Assembly: GCF_963259705.1 (NCBI RefSeq) | Contig: NC_081850.1 | Coordinates: forward strand, 35,077,892-35,141,891 | Direction of reading: 5' to 3' | From: Myotis daubentonii | Taxonomy: Eukaryota; Chordata; Mammalia; Chiroptera; Vespertilionidae | Length of the DNA stretch: 64,000 nucleotides | In this document: piece by piece, positions 59,972 to 64,000 of the stretch | Layout: each line of letters starts with the position of its first letter | Numbering within the stretch: position 1 is the first letter of the stretch | Translations under genes and position numbers: made by a program | The notes under the pieces: model-generated | What the model was told of the DNA's origin: nothing | Databases searched by the model: none | What the model saw: only the letters and a program-made list of their open reading frames with translations

Positions 59972-60199
59972 GTCTAGTTTGATTTTTTTTTACATGTATC
60001 TGTCCAATTTTTCCAACACCACTTATTAAATAGACTGTCTTTATCCCATTTCATGTTCTTGCCTTCATTTAGGCTTCAGTTGGTTATTCAGGTTGATTAT
60101 TCTATATTTTAGTTGTAATTGCAGTTTTGTCCTGGGTAGGAGGTGAGTGTAACTTCCACCTACTCTGCCACTATTTTGGATTGAAAACCCTGTTTTATG

Positions 60200-60310
60200 A
60201 TTCTAGTAGCTCATTCACTCTGTGAATATTTTTAAGTGCCTGCTATGTACTGGCATTGAAATAGAGGTAATACAAGAATGATTGACGCAAGGATGTGTCC
60301 TCAGGGAATT
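60200..60310 (-). repeat. L2 3'-end fragment
   Basis: AGCTCATTCACTCTGTGAATATTTTTAAGTGCCTGCTATGTACTGGCATTG is the reversed L2 tail. Confidence 0.6.
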
Positions 60311-61060
60311 AGTTATAGATGGCCATTGCTACAATGTGACAAGTCTTATGATGAATATATGAACAGGCACCTAACCTAACAGCATGGTTGTTCTAGCTCT
60401 TATTTCCACAGTCAATGGACAAAACTTGGTATTTTCTTTACTTATTTCTCCTAAAGTCCTCTTTTATTATATTGATCTTCTCCAGTTTTGTTTTTTCCTG
60501 TATGACTAAGCATTGGAAATTAACATAGGATCTGTAGTAGTTCATTAGGCTTCCAGGAAGTCATTCAGAGAGCATGATGCAGTACATCAGACTTTGTGTT
60601 AACCCTGGCCTGGAACATTACCATCTCTCTAAACTCAGTTCCAGAAAAGAGAACCACCTTCTGTGACCTCTTACCCCATGTTGAGGCCATAAATGGGTAG
60701 CAGGGCTCTTCCAAGTTGGGCCACTGTGGTTCATAGGGACTGTCAGTTTCTCAGGAACATTATACAGCTGCAGAATTACTATGCCACCCAAGGTGATTCG
60801 TAAAATCTGTACTTCCTAAGAAGGAAATGTTAGGAATCTCATATAAAAGCTGTAATGCAGCTATGAGCTCTACTTCTTAGCTGACTGCCCAGAAGAGACC
60901 TTGAGGAACCAAAAGAGAAATCTGGGGAACCTAACACTTTGATTTGCCCAAGACAAGCATTAGGAAGCAGTAGGAGTACAAGTTTTAGATTATATTTTTA
61001 ATCTAAGATGATGATAAAATATAAATGATGTTTGATAGCTACTTGTATTTGGTATGTACT
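60311..61060. other. Intergenic, no recognised feature
   Basis: Nothing recognised. Confidence 0.35.
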
Positions 61061-61064
61061 TGTA

Positions 61065-61415
61065 TTTAGGGTTCTTCAGAGAAAGAGATAGGGAAGTAGT
61101 GGGGAGATATTTAAGGAATTGGCTTATGTGATTTTGGGGGATGACAAGTAAAAAAAATCTGCAGGATAGGCCAGAAGACTGGAAACTCAGACAGGGTTTC
61201 TATGAAGCAGTATTCTTCTAGAGGAAACTTCTCTCTTTCCTCTGAAGGATCTCAACTGATTGGATGAGACCCACCCCAAGTATGGAGAGTAATGTGCTTT
61301 GCTAAAAGTCCATTGTAAATGTTAAGCACATTACAAAATACTTTCTTAGCAATATCTAGGCTAGTGTTTGACCAAATAACTGGGCACCATAGTCTAACCA
61401 AAATTTCATCACATT
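61065..61415 (-). repeat. ERVL/MaLR LTR (MLT2-like, subfamily uncertain)
   Basis: GGGTTCTTCAGAGAAAGAGAT, GGAATTGGCTTATGTGATTTTGG, CAACTGATTGGATGAGACCCACCC and TGTTTGACCAAATAACTGGGCACC match a common mammalian LTR read in reverse. Confidence 0.65.
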
Positions 61416-61418
61416 ACG

Positions 61419-61500
61419 CCCTAGCCAGTTTGCTCATTGGATAGAGTGTCAGCCTGTGGACCAAAGGGTCCCAGTTTTGATTCCAGACAAGGGCACTATG
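61419..61500 (+). mobile_element. Ves SINE fragment (head only)
   Basis: GCCCTAGCCAGTTTGCTCATTGGATAGAG runs to TTTTGATTCCAGACAAGGGCA; the 3' half is missing. Confidence 0.85.
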
Positions 61501-61511
61501 TTTGATTGCAG

Positions 61512-61690
61512 GCACTATGCCTGTTTATATAAATAAAGTTTTATTAGAACTCAGCCATGCTGACTTGTTCACATAGGGCCTACAGCTACTTTTGGGCTAC
61601 ATTAGCACAGCTGAGTAGAGAACACATGGCCTATAAGGCCTAAAATATTTACCAACTGGCCTTTCACAATAAAAGTTTCTGACCTCCAGA
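61512..61690 (-). repeat. Ancient MER-type hAT fragment
   Basis: ATAAATAAAGTTTTATTAGAACTCAGCCATGC, GGCCTATAAGGCCTAAAATATTTACC and AAAAGTTTCTGACC match the reversed 'GTCGGCAAACTTTTTCTGTAAAGG' ancient hAT. I am unsure of its MER number. Confidence 0.7.
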
Positions 61691-61694
61691 GTAA

Positions 61695-61890
61695 AGATCC
61701 TTGAGTTTAAATCCTGACTTTAGTTTCCAGCTGTGTGATCTTAGGCAAGTTACCTAGCTTCTCTGTTCCTTAGTTTCCTCATCTGTAAAACGAGGAAGTA
61801 ACATTAATTGCCTCAAAGGAGGGTCAGAGCAAATTGCTGAGCATATAAGGATCTCAGCCTGGATTAAAAAGAACGCTAAAACAGTAGTTG
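61695..61890 (+). repeat. MIR SINE
   Basis: GAGTTTAAATCCTGACTTTAG, GCTGTGTGATCTTAGGCAAGTTACC and CCTTAGTTTCCTCATCTGTAAAACG: a well-preserved MIR core. Confidence 0.88.
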
Positions 61891-61899
61891 TTAGTACTA

Positions 61900-63590
61900 A
61901 CCAAACAACCATAACAAACTACATTTGTAATGAAAATGTAAATTAAGAGCAATTTATAATTAAAAAGGGAAATTAATAGTAATTAAAAACCTGACCATCT
62001 CAAGTCAACTGTGATGAGGCTCCTACCCAAGTGTCCTTTCTAAAAACATGCAGGAATTCTATTTCTATGTGGGGCATACCCAGTGGGAGCTTCTGAACAC
62101 TGGCAAGCGTTGCCTGGCACTGAGCCATCTTACGATATAGATTAAGTTTTAATAAACTCTGGCAATATGCTAAGTTTAGTTTAATAATACCACAATTAGT
62201 AATTTACCAGTAAATAGCCTCTAGCCATTCATAAAAATATAAGTCAGTTGAATTCAATGTTTTTGTTTCTGTTTATAGCCTAATCAGATCATCTTTTGCA
62301 ACCCCAACCCTGACCCTTTCCTGGTTGGATGGGCAGCCATCTAGTTCATAGAGCCAATGAAACCAAGTCATGGATTCAATCCCTGGTTATATCGTCAACT
62401 TGATTCTCTCCTGTGGCCACCGGCTTTACCTTTCACCATGGTCAGCTGTGGCAAATCTGTCCCTGGGGAAGATTGAGTAGTAGTTCGTGTGGTTGGGTAA
62501 ACGTAAATATCTTAGCCCCAGTGGAATATATCTCCCAATGACGAGGGGTAGGCCAGTAGCCTCATGTTTTGTTAAAGGAAAGGCATTGGAAGTTGCTCCC
62601 CATTTACTTCGGGGTTATGTGAGGTCATTGGCAGTTTCTTCTACCAGAGGTTAGTTTTGCAGTCCTATGGGGAACACCTGGAGTAGCAGTCATAAAAAGT
62701 AAACTGGGTGTTTAATTAGGAGTAAGAAGTGTGAATAGAAAGTTCCTTGTCTAATCTGTAGGTTGTTTGTATCCTTATCACTGTCAGAAGTCTCTTCACA
62801 AAATTTCGAAATGAAATGCAAATAATCATTAACCTGGTAGCATGACTGGAAAAGAGCCATTAAGAATGGTTATTGAGCCGCACGGCCAGTACTGTGATTC
62901 TTCACCACAGTAGACTCTAATTGTATCCTCTTTTACAGATATTCAATAGACCTTGAAAAAATTTGCTATGGATGGTTTATGCACAAAATGCTCCATACTA
63001 CATTTCTGGTCTTTTCTTTCTTCTCTGTTGGCAGTCTCTCTGGTGTGTGAGAAGTTTGGCAGAGCCTCCTGTCTTTGTTCTTCCCCTTCTGTCTATATTT
63101 CTTCATGTTCTGTGGCTACCTGGAGATCTCCTTTCTTTGCTCTCCACCCTCCCCCATTGATTTTCTCATTTTTCATTCCTGTCCTTGGAGATTACTAGCA
63201 AACCCAGCCTAACTTCAGTCAAGAGAAAGTGAGCTGTCCATACCCAGCGTTTCCTGGGTCAGAAATGACTAGATAATGTATTATTGAAAAGAACGAAGGA
63301 CATAAAAGAATGTATTTGTGAATTTATAGTTCCTGTTCAGCTTTCTTGTTTTTTAAAACAACATGTGTTTCCTGATTATGGAAAAAGTACTTGTCCATTG
63401 TAGGAAGTTTGGCAAAATAACACTAATAAAGGAAAACATTTTTTAAAAAATAACATAATCACCTATAATCCTACACACTGGATAGCCACTGTTAATATTT
63501 TGCTATATTTCTTTCCTCTCTTTTTCACCCTTATTTTAATTACACATATACCTGCATACATTTCTCTGTTAAAGTTACATTAAAATAATA
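61900..63590. other. Intergenic, no recognised feature
   Basis: AT-rich. The stretch 63395-63540 resembles very old L1 sequence. No exon recognised. Confidence 0.35.
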
Positions 63591-63594
63591 CCTC

Positions 63595-63780
63595 ATATTT
63601 ATAGAGTGCTTACTATGTATTAGATCTATGCCAAGGATTTTATGTATATTATTTCATTTAATCTTCATTACAATACTATGCAGTATGACTTATATTCTCA
63701 TTACATTAAAATGAGGAAATTAGGCCCAGAGAATGAAATTACTTGACCAACATAAATAAGGATGAAGATCCAAGCAGATA
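63595..63780 (-). repeat. MIR SINE
   Basis: TAGAGTGCTTACTATGTATTAGATC, ATTTCATTTAATCTTCATTACAA and GAGGAAATTAGGCCCAGAGAATGAAATTACTTGACC read as a MIR-type 3' arm and core. Confidence 0.7.
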
Positions 63781-64000
63781 GAAACTCACAGTATTAACAC
63801 TTTTCTATTCTGGTCACCAGTCTACTCCATTCCTACTAGATTTGATTATTTAATTTTTTAGTGATTAGAGGATTAATTTTTAGAAATTCAAGTTATTATC
63901 TTTGAAAAATAATATAATGTGTATCAACAATGGTTAAATAATATAAATTTAAATTTTTTAACAGAGTACCTTTCGTCCTTCCATAAAATGGGTAGGGGAA

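Larger units (their letters stand above)
57598..60175 (-). repeat. L1 (ORF2 end and 3' UTR), carrying two nested insertions
   Basis: The plus strand reads GATTTCAAGTGTATAGTTC, GTCCATCCATGTTGTAG, CACTTGGGCTGCTTCCAAATC, CCCACCAACAGTGCATGAGG and CCAATTTTTCCAACACCACTTATTAAA. These are the reversed L1 3' UTR and ORF2 C-terminal coding region. The frame is broken by substitutions and insertions. A Ves and a solo LTR split it. Confidence 0.9.

Overview
The window is nuclear DNA from a vespertilionid (vesper or mouse-eared type) bat. This rests on the repeats: many tRNA-derived Ves SINEs in both orientations, three Helitrons with the HeliBat ends, three SPIN-type hAT elements, six other short hAT elements with 8-bp target duplications, and recent L1 3' ends. 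HeliBat Helitrons are known from Vespertilionidae, so this mix is strongly diagnostic. The window contains no prokaryotic genes, no rRNA or functional tRNA gene and no CRISPR array.

The only recognisable protein-coding gene is VLDLR (very low density lipoprotein receptor), on the minus strand. Its first coding exon (13827-13908) encodes the signal peptide, and its second (1507-1626) encodes the first LDL-receptor class A repeat. The two are joined by a 12.2-kb phase-1 intron. Exon 3 is not in the window, so positions 1-1506 are the start of intron 2. Exon 1 lies in a GC-rich, CpG-rich block (about 12.3-14.8 kb) that carries the promoter, the 5' leader with the (CGG)n repeat known from human VLDLR, a strong G-quadruplex candidate, and further CpG-rich intron sequence with a consensus CCAAT box.

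From about 14.8 kb to 64 kb the window is upstream (5') intergenic DNA. In human the same region separates VLDLR from SMARCA2 and holds the divergent lncRNA VLDLR-AS1; I cannot define lncRNA exons here. This half is a layered record of transposition. The oldest layer is MIR, L2, MER5A/MER20 hATs, MaLR/ERVL LTRs, old L1 and a broken RPS26 retropseudogene. Younger elements inserted into it: Ves SINEs, hATs, Helitrons, L1 tails and two solo LTRs. Many junctions can be read to the base because the target duplications are intact. Examples are a solo LTR splitting a MER20, a class II solo LTR and a Ves splitting one L1, a hAT splitting an L1 tail, and a Ves splitting an MLT1.

I found no new protein system. 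The most interesting items are an apparent L1 3' transduction that captured a piece of an ERV LTR together with its poly(A) signal (5129-5549), a shared internal deletion in two SPIN copies that points to a deleted subfamily, and a 1.16-kb HeliBat with internal GC-rich repeats and a perfect 25-bp palindrome. The promoter-proximal structures of VLDLR are also of interest. Predicted open frames other than the two VLDLR exons look like chance products of GC-rich or simple-repeat DNA.
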